From Meira nashicola (Eukaryota; Basidiomycota; Exobasidiomycetes; Exobasidiales; Brachybasidiaceae), in the NCBI GenBank assembly GCA_001600355.1, contig BCJU01000002.1, positions 2,914,001 through 2,978,000 of the forward strand: 64,000 bases of DNA. Reading direction: 5' to 3'. Shown here piece after piece: positions 9,729 to 20,007 of the stretch. The number at the start of each line of letters is the position of its first letter. Position 1 is the first letter of the stretch. Position numbers and translations under genes: made by a program. Below the pieces are notes generated by a model. It did no database searches. It was given only the letters and a program-made list of their open reading frames with translations, and was not told where the DNA came from.

Positions 9729-11213
9729 TTATACCACCAAAGATGATCCTGCAGCCCTTTGCACTTCACGTAGAATTTGCTCTCTTCGCTTCTTTTGACG
9801 TTCACTAGAATTTCCTGTGCTGTTCTGCGTTTCTACTCCTTCCTCTTCTTCTTCTTCTTCTTCTTCCGGATCAGTATTGCCCGTTTTCAAGCATATATCC
9901 GCAATAAAAGATGCAGCTGCTGTTTCTCCAATTTCCACTTCTGCTCGAGAGCCCCATCGAAATTCAAAATCTTCAACAATATCAGAATCGCCATTTCGTG
10001 TACGCTTCACGTTTCCCCTTGCTTGAGTTCGACGACGGACCATGCTCGCATCCATAGATGCAGCTGATGTGGCAGCTGCAGCAGTTTGTACGCGTGTTCT
10101 TTCCAAGTAATCTTGTTTGACAAGGTTTGCTAAAAAGTCGTCTAACATAATTCCATCTGAATCTCGTCCTGCCAAACTTCCTGAAGCAAGTTCAGGATAA
10201 GATTGTAGTGATTTAGGCAATGCACCTTTAAGTCCCATTCTTCGAAGATAAGAACGCAATTGGTCCTCTGGCATTACTCGATTGTTCACAAGTACCAAAG
10301 CCAAGATTAGCATAGTAAGTCCTGTCCTGCCTAAATCTGCACTGGAACGTTTCCAATCGAGCAAGACTCCCTCTGTGCCAGACATATCTCCACTACTTCC
10401 TCCAACTGTAAAGTCAGGTACACCTCCTAGAGTAGCATTCGGTTGCGTGATTCGAGAAATAAGCTTGGTGGGAAGCACAGAAACCAAAACGTATGACTTT
10501 GAAAGAACACCTTTAACCTTTGTATCCTTTTCACCTTCTTTTTCCGCATTGCGCCCTCGTTGTGTCTGTGTTTGAGCTTGAGCAAGCATAATCTGTTCAT
10601 TATCTGTACCTCTTGCACGCAATTCCACCATCTCATATCCAAATGATGATCGTAAAATTTTCTGAGCCCGATTGAAAACTACAGGAAAAACTCTTGTATT
10701 CTCCTTGTTGAAAACTTTGGCAGAAATATCACTCCTTCGTAATGGAGTTCTACGCAATTCAGAGAATAAAGCCATACGTGCAAGGTCATTGGCTTTTCGT
10801 TTGAGTCCATCTGTTGCTTCTTTATCCATCCCTTTGACCATATTTTCAATGGCTTCGCTTACAATGAACTTTTTCAATGGTCTGAGTCCAGCGGCTCTAG
10901 CCTCTCCATCATCTCCTCCCTCTACCTCCTCCTCTTCCTCCTCCTCTTCTTCTTCTTCTTCTTCTGCTCCTTCTTCTGCTCCTTCTTCTGCCTCTTCTTC
11001 TTCCGCTTCGTTTTCAATATCTTCTCCCCGACGTCTGCGTTCTGATGGCTCTCCTACTCGTCTACGTCTAGGTTGTGGCTCTTCCTCTTCCTCCTCCTCT
11101 TCTTGAGCTGTTGAACGTGGTCTTCTACCGTTAGCGTTACGTCCATAGTGACCGGTGCGGCCATTTGAAGTAGACGCATTGGACGACCTTGCTCGGCTTG
11201 TAGGTGCTGGCAT
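9729..11213 (-). CDS. NSE3: Nse3, MAGE-domain subunit of the SMC5/6 complex
   Basis: The 494-residue protein has a MAGE homology domain split in two. Winged-helix A lies near 110-195 (LRPLKKFIVSEAI, FNRAQKILRSSFGYEMVEL). Winged-helix B lies near 237-370 (KSYVLVSVLPTKLISR, GLTMLILALVLVNNRVMPEDQLRSYLRRMG, YLERTRV). The C-terminal FEFRWGSRAEVEIG block is typical of fungal Nse3. In the nucleus Nse3 pairs with Nse1 and Nse4 to bind DNA and stimulate the Nse1 ubiquitin ligase. Residues 37-100 carry two glutamate-only runs and an EEGAEEGAEE repeat, and a third Glu run lies near 448-457. These acidic tracts come from near-perfect CTT/CTC repeats in the DNA. Confidence 0.88.
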   Translation of the reverse strand: MPAPTSRARSSNASTSNGRTGHYGRNANGRRPRSTAQEEEEEEEEPQPRRRRVGEPSERRRRGEDIENEAEEEEAEEGAEEGAEEEEEEEEEEEEEVEGGDDGEARAAGLRPLKKFIVSEAIENMVKGMDKEATDGLKRKANDLARMALFSELRRTPLRRSDISAKVFNKENTRVFPVVFNRAQKILRSSFGYEMVELRARGTDNEQIMLAQAQTQTQRGRNAEKEGEKDTKVKGVLSKSYVLVSVLPTKLISRITQPNATLGGVPDFTVGGSSGDMSGTEGVLLDWKRSSADLGRTGLTMLILALVLVNNRVMPEDQLRSYLRRMGLKGALPKSLQSYPELASGSLAGRDSDGIMLDDFLANLVKQDYLERTRVQTAAAATSAASMDASMVRRRTQARGNVKRTRNGDSDIVEDFEFRWGSRAEVEIGETAAASFIADICLKTGNTDPEEEEEEEEEGVETQNSTGNSSERQKKRREQILREVQRAAGSSLVV

Positions 11214-11548
11214 CGTGTTAATTGCCTGTAATTAATGATGGCCATAGAAAGAAGAGGGAGAAAACAGCGTACGATTCTGTGCACAATAAAGAAAGACCAA
11301 CACTGTGAATGCAGGATTGACGCGCTGAGCCATTACCTATTTACGCGTATCAAGGCAAGGCCTAATAGATTATCTAATCACACAATAATATTTTTACAAC
11401 ACACTCAGAGGATACTGCGAGATGAATGACATTGAGCTGGGTCACACCTTCAATACAATCTATGTATCAAAAAGAGAACGGATCAAACAATGTACACAAT
11501 AAAAAAAAGGAAGACGTAAATCAACTTGTTGGGTTGAAAAGAAACTGC
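11214..11548. other. Intergenic region upstream of NSE3, downstream of RPS20
   Basis: About 330 nt between two same-strand genes should hold the RPS20 3' end and the NSE3 promoter. I see no other feature. Confidence 0.3.
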
Positions 11549-11914
11549 TTAAGCGCTGAGGATAGTCACTTCAACTTCTACTCCAGGTTCGAGGGAGATG
11601 GAGGTGATTTGCTTGACAATTTCACTGGGAGAGTGCAAGTCGATCAAACGCTTGTGAATGCGGAGTTCGTAACGGTCCCAAGTTTTACTACCTTCACCAC
11701 ATGGTGATTTACGGGTGGTGTGTGTCAAAACCTTGGTGGGCAAACGGACTGGGCCCTTGACATGCAATTGCTTGTCCTTGCTGCGAGAAACCAAGTCAGC
11801 GCAGACCTTTTCCAAGTTCTTAACATTCTTACTTGTTAAAGTGATGCGGATCTTGTGGATTTGAGGTGCAGGAGCACTGGCATCAACATCTTTGTCCTTG
11901 GCGACGTAGCTCAT
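11549..11914 (-). CDS. RPS20: 40S ribosomal protein S20 (uS10)
   Basis: The 121-residue protein is a full-length uS10. Recognisable blocks are [62 protein letters not shown] and [16 protein letters not shown]. It sits in the head of the small ribosomal subunit. The coding DNA has a different, more GC-rich and strongly biased codon use than its neighbours, as expected for a ribosomal protein. No intron interrupts it. Confidence 0.97.
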   Translation of the reverse strand: MSYVAKDKDVDASAPAPQIHKIRITLTSKNVKNLEKVCADLVSRSKDKQLHVKGPVRLPTKVLTHTTRKSPCGEGSKTWDRYELRIHKRLIDLHSPSEIVKQITSISLEPGVEVEVTILSA

Positions 11915-12307
11915 CTTGACTTTAATTTAACGTTAATGGTGAACCAGCGGTGACCAGGGTGTAAACGAATTTGTATTGCGTTTGGTCGTAACAAAAGAAT
12001 TGATGGAATGCGAAGTTTTGACTTTTACCGCTTCCTGCGCGCGCAATGCAGATGTTGCTTAAAGAGCACAATAGTTATTTGTCACGTGGTTTTGATACGC
12101 ATGCAGCTATACACGTGATGGAAAGCCCACCTTTATACTCTATAGAAATGATTTCGCTGAACGCGCCAATTAGACTACATAAACGCGTACAAGCGCGTTG
12201 TGCATAATTCCTATTTAAAGTGTTACTTTTCCAGCAGACGAATAAATGCTTCAGAAAGCACGAACCCCTTCATTGCATTACCGTCTACTACGATCCAAAT
12301 ATCAAAT
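11915..12307. promoter_or_regulatory. Divergent promoter region, RPS20 / PIF1
   Basis: About 390 nt with a T-rich strand near RPS20 and GCGCGC/ACGCGT steps. A frame open from 12200 precedes the PIF1 ATG but begins at GTG and is more likely 5' UTR. Confidence 0.35.
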
Positions 12308-14548
12308 ATGTCTGGATCAGGCCTCCGAAATATGAAGAGGACCTGGTCCGCTCATTCCAACGATTTAGAGAACGATGGAACAGGTATTATGGGAATGAAG
12401 GCGCAAAACATGGTATCTCTCAAAAGATCTGCCCAGCAAAACCCGAAAGCAGGAGCATATGGGGACATAAAGAATACTACCAAACCAACAGATTACGATT
12501 ACGATCAGGAATTCGAGGAGATATCTTTTTCAGAATTTACGACGCCACCAGAAAAGAAAGTACAAAAAGACCAAAAAGAACAGCACACTGGCAGCCCGTA
12601 TTCTACCAGTTTCACCGCAGCTTCAGAGCTTGTACGCAATAAAGGAACGAAAGACGAGATCAATCACGCATACAATCAATCGTCTTCTAGCTCAAAGGGT
12701 GTCGAGGATGGACAATCATCTAAGATTTCAATCAAAAGACAGCTTCCCGACTCTTTCCGTAGCTCAGGCTCCCACGATGAAGGATTCAAGAGGACAAATT
12801 GGTCAAAGTCCGCCAGTGAATTGATGTCCGGTAAGGAAGGCAAACTGAACTTTTTCATCAAAGGTACAACCTCTAAATCAACCGCAGGAACCAGTTCATT
12901 AGGACACGAGGCAAAGAGAGACCTTGCAAAAGTGTTCCTTTCTCGTGAGCAACAGACAGTGTATGATCTTGCGGTAGACAGAGGGCAGAGTTTATTCTTC
13001 ACGGGAAGTGCAGGAACAGGAAAATCAGTTTGTTTGCGAGAAATTATCAAAGGTTTACGCCGGAAATATGACCACAAACCGGATGCAATAGCAGTGACAG
13101 CATCAACTGGTATCGCAGCCTGTAACATCGGAGGTATCACGTTACATGCATTCGCTGGAGCTGGTCTATGCAATGAAGAAGCAGATAAGCTTGTGTCAAA
13201 AATTCGCAAAAATCGCAAAACGTCTGCTCGCTGGATGCGAACGAACGTGTTGGTTATTGACGAAGTATCGATGATTGGACCAGAGTTGCTGGAAAAGCTC
13301 GAAGAGGTTGCTAGAGTTCTGCGCAAGTCAGCAAAACCATTTGGTGGAATGCAAATCATTATGACTGGAGATTTCTTTCAATTACCGCCGGTAGACAAAC
13401 GCAATGGAATGACAAAGTATGCCTTTGATGCAAAATGTTGGAGTGAAATTTTTGGTGAAGAGAGTCAAGTGAAACTCACGCAAGTATTCCGTCAAAAAGA
13501 TGAAAGCTTTGTGAATATGCTGAACGAACTGCGTTATGGTACTCTGAGTCCGGAAACCGTTCGACTCTTTAAATCACTCGAACATGAAAGTGATCTTCAA
13601 AAGTCTACCGGAATGGCACCTACCATCTTATTCCCAACCCGTATGGAGGTTGAGCGTGCCAATGCTATGGAATTAGTCAAGATCAAAAGACCCCACAAGA
13701 CGTACGACTCCATCGATGGCGGCACACTTCCACCCGACATTTTACAAAAGAATCTGGCCAACTTTATGGCTCCAAGTAAGCTCAATCTCAAAATCGGCTG
13801 CCAAGTGATGTTGATCAAGAATACAGATTTGGAACTATCCAACGGCACAATTGGAACAGTTTTGGCATTTTGTTCGACCCAAGAATTCCAGGAATCTCAA
13901 TTCTCTGGATTCGATTGGGATTTAGTCGATCCAATAAAGATGACCGAAGAAGAAATCAGAGCAAAAATTCATTCTACATACGTTGAGGTACGGAACGAAG
14001 AAAGAGAATTAGAACGAATGGATCAGTACGAGCTTGATGAAGGCGAAGAAAAGCCGACAAGCAAGAACGTTAAAAAGGAGAAAGATCCTGCTGCTGCACT
14101 TGCCCGAGCGGAGCTCGATAGAGCGATCAGAAGGGCAGAAAGTCGGGAACGCTCTCGATCTGCATCTCCCGATAGACCAGAGCCACCACGCTTTCCAGTT
14201 GTTCGCTTCATTCTGGCGGGAGGATCTTCGTACAAACGTTTCAGAACAGCTCATGTTACACGGGAAACATGGACCAATGAGCAGCCTAATGGCGAAATCA
14301 CTTGCAGCAGGTCACAGGTCCCGCTGATCCTTTCATGGGCAATGTCTATCCACAAATCTCAAGGTCAAACATTACCAATCGTCAAGATTGATTTGAACAA
14401 GACATTTGAAAAAGGACAAGCGTATGTCGCACTTTCGCGTGCAGTATCAAAGGAAGGTTTACAAGTTTTAGGATTTGATCCTAGAAAGGTCAGGGTGGAT
14501 CAAAGAGTAGTTCAATTCTATAAAGCATTGGCTACAATCAACAAATGA
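12308..14548 (+). CDS. PIF1: Pif1-family DNA helicase
   Basis: The 746-residue protein starts at ATG 12308 (ISN-MSGSG). The GTG-started extension upstream is disregarded. Helicase motifs appear in order: Q-like LSREQQTVYDLA, Walker A FTGSAGTGKS (near residue 232), TASTGIAACNIGGITLHAFAG, Walker B VLVIDEVSM (near 316), GDFFQLPPV, the Pif1 signature around LTQVFRQKDESFVNML, GTIGTVLAF, LSWAMSIHKSQGQTL (near 679) and AYVALSRAVSKEGLQVLGF. In the family, Pif1 is a 5'-3' helicase of nucleus and mitochondria that unwinds G-quadruplexes and limits telomerase. A charged, disordered insertion (about residues 560-630) separates late motifs. The N-terminal 200 residues are disordered. Confidence 0.93.
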   Translation: MSGSGLRNMKRTWSAHSNDLENDGTGIMGMKAQNMVSLKRSAQQNPKAGAYGDIKNTTKPTDYDYDQEFEEISFSEFTTPPEKKVQKDQKEQHTGSPYSTSFTAASELVRNKGTKDEINHAYNQSSSSSKGVEDGQSSKISIKRQLPDSFRSSGSHDEGFKRTNWSKSASELMSGKEGKLNFFIKGTTSKSTAGTSSLGHEAKRDLAKVFLSREQQTVYDLAVDRGQSLFFTGSAGTGKSVCLREIIKGLRRKYDHKPDAIAVTASTGIAACNIGGITLHAFAGAGLCNEEADKLVSKIRKNRKTSARWMRTNVLVIDEVSMIGPELLEKLEEVARVLRKSAKPFGGMQIIMTGDFFQLPPVDKRNGMTKYAFDAKCWSEIFGEESQVKLTQVFRQKDESFVNMLNELRYGTLSPETVRLFKSLEHESDLQKSTGMAPTILFPTRMEVERANAMELVKIKRPHKTYDSIDGGTLPPDILQKNLANFMAPSKLNLKIGCQVMLIKNTDLELSNGTIGTVLAFCSTQEFQESQFSGFDWDLVDPIKMTEEEIRAKIHSTYVEVRNEERELERMDQYELDEGEEKPTSKNVKKEKDPAAALARAELDRAIRRAESRERSRSASPDRPEPPRFPVVRFILAGGSSYKRFRTAHVTRETWTNEQPNGEITCSRSQVPLILSWAMSIHKSQGQTLPIVKIDLNKTFEKGQAYVALSRAVSKEGLQVLGFDPRKVRVDQRVVQFYKALATINK

Positions 14549-14805
14549 GCGGAAAGTAAAATAACCTCACACACATAAACGGAACCTATTGACATTATAT
14601 ATAATTTCATTCACATTTACGGCTTTACGAACATCATTGTACAGTACATAGCTAAATTCAATCAAGTTTTCTCGTCTTCCAAATACCACAGACCGCACTT
14701 TATCAATAATGCTTTAAATGATGATTGATTAAGTGTGTAGAAGTACAGGTTTTGTGATGACAGTCCGATCAAAAATACAACAATAAGCGAACCTCCTTTG
14801 TTTCC

Positions 14806-17800
14806 TTAATTTGCATGATTTACATGAATTGGTGTGGATGTACCTGAGCCAGGTGTGCCAGGATTAGAGGAATCGCCGATATTGGGTAAAGCATCTTCAT
14901 CACCACCTTCACCCAATAATTCCAAAAAGCTTCTCAATCTTGCCTTGTTACCTCCTGCTTTTTTGATTAGATAATCCCGCAATCCGACTCGTAGATCTGG
15001 TTGCTTTTCTACCACATCTCGTAATTGTTCACGAGGTAATTGAATAAGAGCACTAAGAGAAGCTGGAGCGGTTTGTTTGGCACAAATGATAAAACCTTCC
15101 CATAATAAAGGTTGTTGCCAAACCTTTTTGATGATTAACCTTGATAGGAAAATGGTAGAGATATAAGAAGAAAGTGCTTTATATGTTCTTACAGCGATAA
15201 TTGCCGTTCTCATAAACAAAACCGGTAAAACTGGTTCTTCAATCAATAAATTGAGAACTGCTCCAATCACTTCACTACGGAAGATATCCGTCATGCCGAA
15301 ACAAAGTCGAATAGCATCTGCTGCCGTCTTTCTGCCAATTTCAGGTTCAGCATGATGTAATAAACTCATCAATTCGACCGGAGAAAGAAGTTCAGATTGA
15401 CGAACACGTGGTAAATTAGTGGAAACACTTCCGAATCCTTGTTCTGGTGGTTGAACGATTGAAGTAAAGACATTTTTGAGCATTAAACGATCTTCTGGCT
15501 TGTCTGAGCTTAGAATTGAAACCACACGTGGAAGGTATTTTATAATTTCCGCTTTCTCTAAATCTGGCAAGATGGGAATCAAGAAGCGTGGATCGATCTC
15601 ATTTGAATTTTCTTCTGCCATTTGCTTGACCATATCGACCATTTTTTTACTCCTTTGTTTGCTTCCCAAGATACCGAATACATTCACTGCAAGCGAATCA
15701 GCAGCGGGTGGATGATGTTGAATGAGATAAAGTAGCTTATTGTTATTCGAGCCAAGATTTTGTACGAGTGGCTTGATATGAGTTTCAACTGCTTTTTGAA
15801 CTTGTAAAGGCATCTCTGCATAAGCATTAAAGACTTCATCCAACATTTCAGGTACACGAACACAAAGTGCAAAAGGTAATTCAACCAAACGCAAAACGTC
15901 ATCATCACTTTGAATTTCTGCATTTGGATCATCAAGTACACTTTGCTTCGCATCTGGATCGTTGGTTGCATTTTCTTCTGTTGCCTTTTCTGTCTTTGTC
16001 AGATCCTCTTTTCCGTTGGTAAGACCATTTTGGCTTTCATTTGAATTTCCATTGCTTGCATGCTGATCTTTTACCGTCAATCGCTTTAGACCTGTTTTAG
16101 CAAATTCCAATACCTCATTTTCCAAAGTATCTCCGGCTGGACTTTGCCCTTGGCCGTTCGCTCTAACCCAATTTCTGACTGTTATGATTGCAGCTCCACG
16201 TACCATCTTTTCTGCATTTCGGGCCAAGCCTAATAGATAAGAACAAATCATCGTTCGAGCAGGTACACGATGAATTGCCAAATCACGCAGCATGGTGAAT
16301 CCTGCTGCCATTTTTGTTTTATCCAGACAGAGAGATTGGATAGTTCCAATAACTGAATCTGTCAATTGCGGTATCCTGCTTAAAAATTCGTACAAAGTTT
16401 TGTCTTTTGAATCCATTTTTTCAATAACAGCCGCTGTGATCTTTTGAAGCCAAATAGAATAAGTTGATTCACCTTCGTCGATCAAGATACCTTTCTTCTT
16501 CAACAAAAGAAAACAATGAAATTCTTCTGCAATCCACTGTAATGCAAACTCGGTCCGATGCGCAAAATCTTCTAATATGAATTGAAGCATTAATTCACGA
16601 ACTGAATCGGACTGTTGCTTTAACGATATCCTTTTCTCCTCCTTATTATCCTCTGATGAAGTTGCATGTTCGTCAAGACCACGAGTTGCTAAGCGGGTGA
16701 TCAGTACAGTCCACAATTGTGCGTGAGGTAATTGATTTCCTCCTGCGGCTATTTCCATTGTTGTGACGTCCTCTGAGTTTTCTGATTGATTCATTCGAAT
16801 GGCTGCCTCTTTAACTCCAACTTGACAAATGCGTTCCACTGAAGCATTAAGAAGAGCGATCCGATCTTCTACTTTGAGTTCCACAGGCGCTTTCAATGCG
16901 AATGTGGACGAATTTAAGTTGACCATTGTTCCTGTATCTCCATCTTCAGCAGTTGCTTCTTGCAATTGTCTTTCAGCAGCTTCCATTGTTTCTTCTTCTC
17001 CCATATCAAGCTTTAAAGGGTCTTGTGCTTCTAAAGTCTGTTCTGGCATTTGATCTGTTGCATCCTCCTCCTCTTTCTTTACGCTTGAGGGAGGACGTGA
17101 TGGTGGCGGGCCAGGAGGCGCTGCAGGTTTTGCAAAATTAGGCCTAGGTTGACCATTAATTCTGGCACGAGCTTCAGCAATTGCTTGATCTAATCTTGCT
17201 TCTTCGATAGATCCTAAATTGGCCAAAATAAGTTCTACTATGAGCGGCAATGGAAGTGTACTTGCATCAAAGCTTGCCATCGGATTTCCATTGACAACTT
17301 CAGGATCTGCAAGAAGCATAGCATTGCCCTGTGAGCTGGCATCTTGTATCTGATTCATTGCTCCCATTACACCGTTTTGTGCATTGACAGCCCCGTCTGC
17401 AAAAGGGACAGGCGTTGATTGTTCGCTTTTTTCAGCCTCAGATCCAGTAAATCGGACACGTTTCCTCTGAGCAGCGGCAATAGCAGCAGGTGAATTTGTA
17501 TCCTCATATTCTTCAGAAGTGATGCCTCTTTTACGCAAGGAAGCTTCCCGTGCTTTTCTTGCTTCTTCTTCGCGAGCTGCTGTTTCCATTCGCATCTTTT
17601 GATTATCAACCGCTTCGATGATCTGTGAAGCATATGCGCCTGCCAAAGAGTTCCTATTGGGATGAAAATGTTGGTAGAGCAACTTGAGTGTCTTTTCCAC
17701 ACTTCGTATTGTCATGTATGGAGAACTTGACAAAGCTGAAGGAGACCAACTGATTAAAGCTTCAAACACGATCGGACTTCGAGATGGTCTCAGTTTGGCT

Positions 17801-18525
17801 AAAGACGATAAACAATTCATTGATGCCATCACAAGGTCTGCTATCGAACTTGTGAAGATGATTGTTATGATTTGTGTTAGTCTCTCGTTCGCTTCTTGTT
17901 CCAATGCTCCCGCTCGAAGAACTGTATGATCTGGAGGGACGTGTGCTAAATTAATATCGGCAGAAGATCTGCTGTTCACATGTCCACGAGAATCGGATGC
18001 TCTAGTTTGAACCAAAATGATTTTCTGAAAAGCCTTTACAGCGGCCAATTTGATTCCAAGATGATGTGGCATTTCAAACATTTGTACAATTCTTTGTTTG
18101 ATCGCTTCAACTGTATGCCAAAGCCTAGCTTGCGTTGGATCTGTACAAATAAGCCTAAACAAAGGTTGATATACACTTGCAAAAGCGGTAATGGCAACTT
18201 TTGCATATTGAGAATCCATTTCGTTTAAGAGGGCTAGAATTGGTTCAGGCATATGATAAGCAAGGGAACTACGAGCTTGCGGACCTAATGTAGGTTTGCA
18301 AAATGTCAAATCGATCACTTCTACTATCCATTTCTTTAACGAAGGGCTTGCTTTGTGTAATATAGATAATAAACTGGGAAATAGAGGTGGAATGTTTCCT
18401 GGTTGTGATTGAAAGAGGGTGAACAGTTGCCGTAAATTACGTTCCTCCGTCTTGGCATCCTGAGCCTGAAGTGCAGCTCCAAGTAGAGCCAAGGCGTCAG
18501 GTTGTTGTGATTGTGAATCTGCCAT
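14806..18525 (-). CDS. PTA1: Symplekin/Pta1, scaffold of the mRNA 3'-end processing complex
   Basis: The 1239-residue protein is HEAT-repeat helical throughout. The N-terminal 30-300 contains the symplekin/Pta1 domain (FPSLLSILHKASPSLKKWIVEVID, GIKLAAVKAFQKIIL, IADLVMASMNCLSSLAKLRP). The C-terminal 980-1200 contains the symplekin C domain (NKLLYLIQHHPPAADSLAV, EIDPRFLIPILPDLEKAEI, LLSPVELMSLLHHAEPEIG, LWEGFIICAKQTAPASL). In the family it bridges the CPSF endonuclease module with cleavage stimulation and Ssu72/Pcf11 factors in the nucleus. Residues 460-530 are Pro-rich and charged and probably disordered. No intron is seen over 3.7 kb. Confidence 0.92.
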   Translation of the reverse strand: MADSQSQQPDALALLGAALQAQDAKTEERNLRQLFTLFQSQPGNIPPLFPSLLSILHKASPSLKKWIVEVIDLTFCKPTLGPQARSSLAYHMPEPILALLNEMDSQYAKVAITAFASVYQPLFRLICTDPTQARLWHTVEAIKQRIVQMFEMPHHLGIKLAAVKAFQKIILVQTRASDSRGHVNSRSSADINLAHVPPDHTVLRAGALEQEANERLTQIITIIFTSSIADLVMASMNCLSSLAKLRPSRSPIVFEALISWSPSALSSSPYMTIRSVEKTLKLLYQHFHPNRNSLAGAYASQIIEAVDNQKMRMETAAREEEARKAREASLRKRGITSEEYEDTNSPAAIAAAQRKRVRFTGSEAEKSEQSTPVPFADGAVNAQNGVMGAMNQIQDASSQGNAMLLADPEVVNGNPMASFDASTLPLPLIVELILANLGSIEEARLDQAIAEARARINGQPRPNFAKPAAPPGPPPSRPPSSVKKEEEDATDQMPEQTLEAQDPLKLDMGEEETMEAAERQLQEATAEDGDTGTMVNLNSSTFALKAPVELKVEDRIALLNASVERICQVGVKEAAIRMNQSENSEDVTTMEIAAGGNQLPHAQLWTVLITRLATRGLDEHATSSEDNKEEKRISLKQQSDSVRELMLQFILEDFAHRTEFALQWIAEEFHCFLLLKKKGILIDEGESTYSIWLQKITAAVIEKMDSKDKTLYEFLSRIPQLTDSVIGTIQSLCLDKTKMAAGFTMLRDLAIHRVPARTMICSYLLGLARNAEKMVRGAAIITVRNWVRANGQGQSPAGDTLENEVLEFAKTGLKRLTVKDQHASNGNSNESQNGLTNGKEDLTKTEKATEENATNDPDAKQSVLDDPNAEIQSDDDVLRLVELPFALCVRVPEMLDEVFNAYAEMPLQVQKAVETHIKPLVQNLGSNNNKLLYLIQHHPPAADSLAVNVFGILGSKQRSKKMVDMVKQMAEENSNEIDPRFLIPILPDLEKAEIIKYLPRVVSILSSDKPEDRLMLKNVFTSIVQPPEQGFGSVSTNLPRVRQSELLSPVELMSLLHHAEPEIGRKTAADAIRLCFGMTDIFRSEVIGAVLNLLIEEPVLPVLFMRTAIIAVRTYKALSSYISTIFLSRLIIKKVWQQPLLWEGFIICAKQTAPASLSALIQLPREQLRDVVEKQPDLRVGLRDYLIKKAGGNKARLRSFLELLGEGGDEDALPNIGDSSNPGTPGSGTSTPIHVNHAN

Positions 18526-19563
18526 TGTGAAATGATCTTTACCTTTGGCAAATGCAGGATGAAATTGTGTGCTTAGAGTTTTCCGGTTTTTGGGTGAGTC
18601 ATCTGCGGATTTTTGATCGACTTAATTCAGGAAAGTGGATTAGCGAAATTGATGATACAGATACACGATCGTCTCTGGGTGTGTATGCGTGTGCTTTTTG
18701 TTGGATCTGCTGATCTACGTCGAATCCTTCTGATCAAATGTCACTTTCACAGCCCAATCTCACGCCATCCAGCTCTACACTGCCGCAGCTCTGAGCTGAC
18801 TGTCAAGACGGATCGGTCGCTTTCTCGGTCGAAGGACGACAGACACAGGAAGTATGCGTCGATAAAAGGATGAAGGTGAGACCTTGCAGGTGATTGTGAT
18901 GGAAATGAACCTTTTTCTTTCCTTGTTTCGTTTAGAAGCTTGGCTTAAAAATTATTCTTGTAACTTACACACTCAGACGACCGCGTTGTACGCCCAGGCA
19001 CAATAATTCAACTTTGCAAGCGGGCGCAGAAGCGCGTTCAACTTTCTACACGTTTAAATCATGCCACGAGTCCAGCATACAACGCTCATTTCCAGGATCT
19101 TACAAGTATTGAAATGTGGTATAAGTGATGATCGAAAAGATGATCCGAAATACTCAGCAACTGAACCGTGCAATCATTGCGCAATTTGCTTAGGATACTT
19201 TTCCCAAGCTCCGTTCTTATCAAAGAAACACTGCCATGAATGCGCACATACCTTTTTTTGGCGAAACTGTCATTCACAGGATAGTTTGCATTTTGTTCGG
19301 GTGTACACAGTAAAAGGTCTTTTTTTCGGTGCTGAATATCGGATAAAAGTTTTTTATTTTGTTGCTATTCTTAACATTGCTGTGAAATTGGCAAGATTCT
19401 CGGGTCAAAATAACTCAATTAAAGGCGAAAGGGGCGAAGAAACGTTTGTACAAGATCTTCAAATCTCAAATCATTCATCAAAAGGTATTTAAGAAGCTCT
19501 TTTGTTTTCTTCATTTTCCTTTTCAACCTCAAAGAAATCGCAATTTCACTGTCAAACTCAATC
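18526..19563. other. Intergenic region, symplekin promoter and upstream of a secreted protein
   Basis: About 1.04 kb holds the symplekin promoter and the promoter of the secreted gene at 19564. A 143-codon frame starts at 19061 with a Cys/His cluster but has no recognisable family or clear splice structure, so I do not call it. No RNA gene is seen. Confidence 0.35.
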
Positions 19564-20007
19564 ATGGTTGCTTTCTTCCCTCTTCGCAAGCAAATTTTTG
19601 TGCTATCCTATATGATTATTCTAATCATCATACAAGCACAAGCGGCACCAACCATTAGCGATACCACGAAGCTCATCAAAAGAGCTGACTTTTTCATTCC
19701 ACCTCCTTCAAATGCTAATTATGCTCCCCCAAAGTATCGTCCTCATACACCTGTTCAGACTCACAAGCCAACACCCATAATCAAACAACAACAACATCAT
19801 AATTCAGATAGAGCTGTTCCAAAAGAAAGTGCACCAAGTCACTCTGCCAAGTCTCGTTGGACAGGTATGGGAGAAATGCGTAAATCATCTTTAAAGAGGA
19901 CAGGATCAAAACAAGATTTATGGTGGCAAGGAAGTGCTCATGATAGCGAAGCTACTCATAAACGTACAAAGAATGAGAATACGTACAAATTCCGAGATTC
20001 TAAATGA
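19564..20007 (+). CDS. Small secreted protein with a Kex2-type site, unknown family
   Basis: The 147-residue protein begins with a strong signal peptide (hydrophobic 10-24, predicted cut after AQA near residue 27), then a short propeptide ending in LIKR at 37-40. This is a likely Kex2 processing site. The mature part is Pro-, His-, Lys- and Ser-rich, lacks cysteine and looks disordered (FIPPPSNANYAPP, HTPVQTHKPTP). It contains SRWTGMGEMRKSSLKR and KQDLWW segments. Not recognised. It stands alone between symplekin and the tomosyn-like gene. Secretion is inferred from the leader, function is unknown. Confidence 0.7.
   Translation: MVAFFPLRKQIFVLSYMIILIIIQAQAAPTISDTTKLIKRADFFIPPPSNANYAPPKYRPHTPVQTHKPTPIIKQQQHHNSDRAVPKESAPSHSAKSRWTGMGEMRKSSLKRTGSKQDLWWQGSAHDSEATHKRTKNENTYKFRDSK

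Noticed and set aside
10672..11106. Ser-rich plus-strand frame over NSE3
   Set aside because: It is the antisense of the Glu-rich repeats of NSE3 and has no independent support.
19061..19492. 143-codon plus-strand frame with CNHCAIC and HCHECAH clusters, looking like a zinc-binding domain
   Set aside because: No recognisable RING or FYVE spacing, hydrophobic nonsense after residue 90, no matching upstream exon and no clear family. The Cys/His cluster may be chance.
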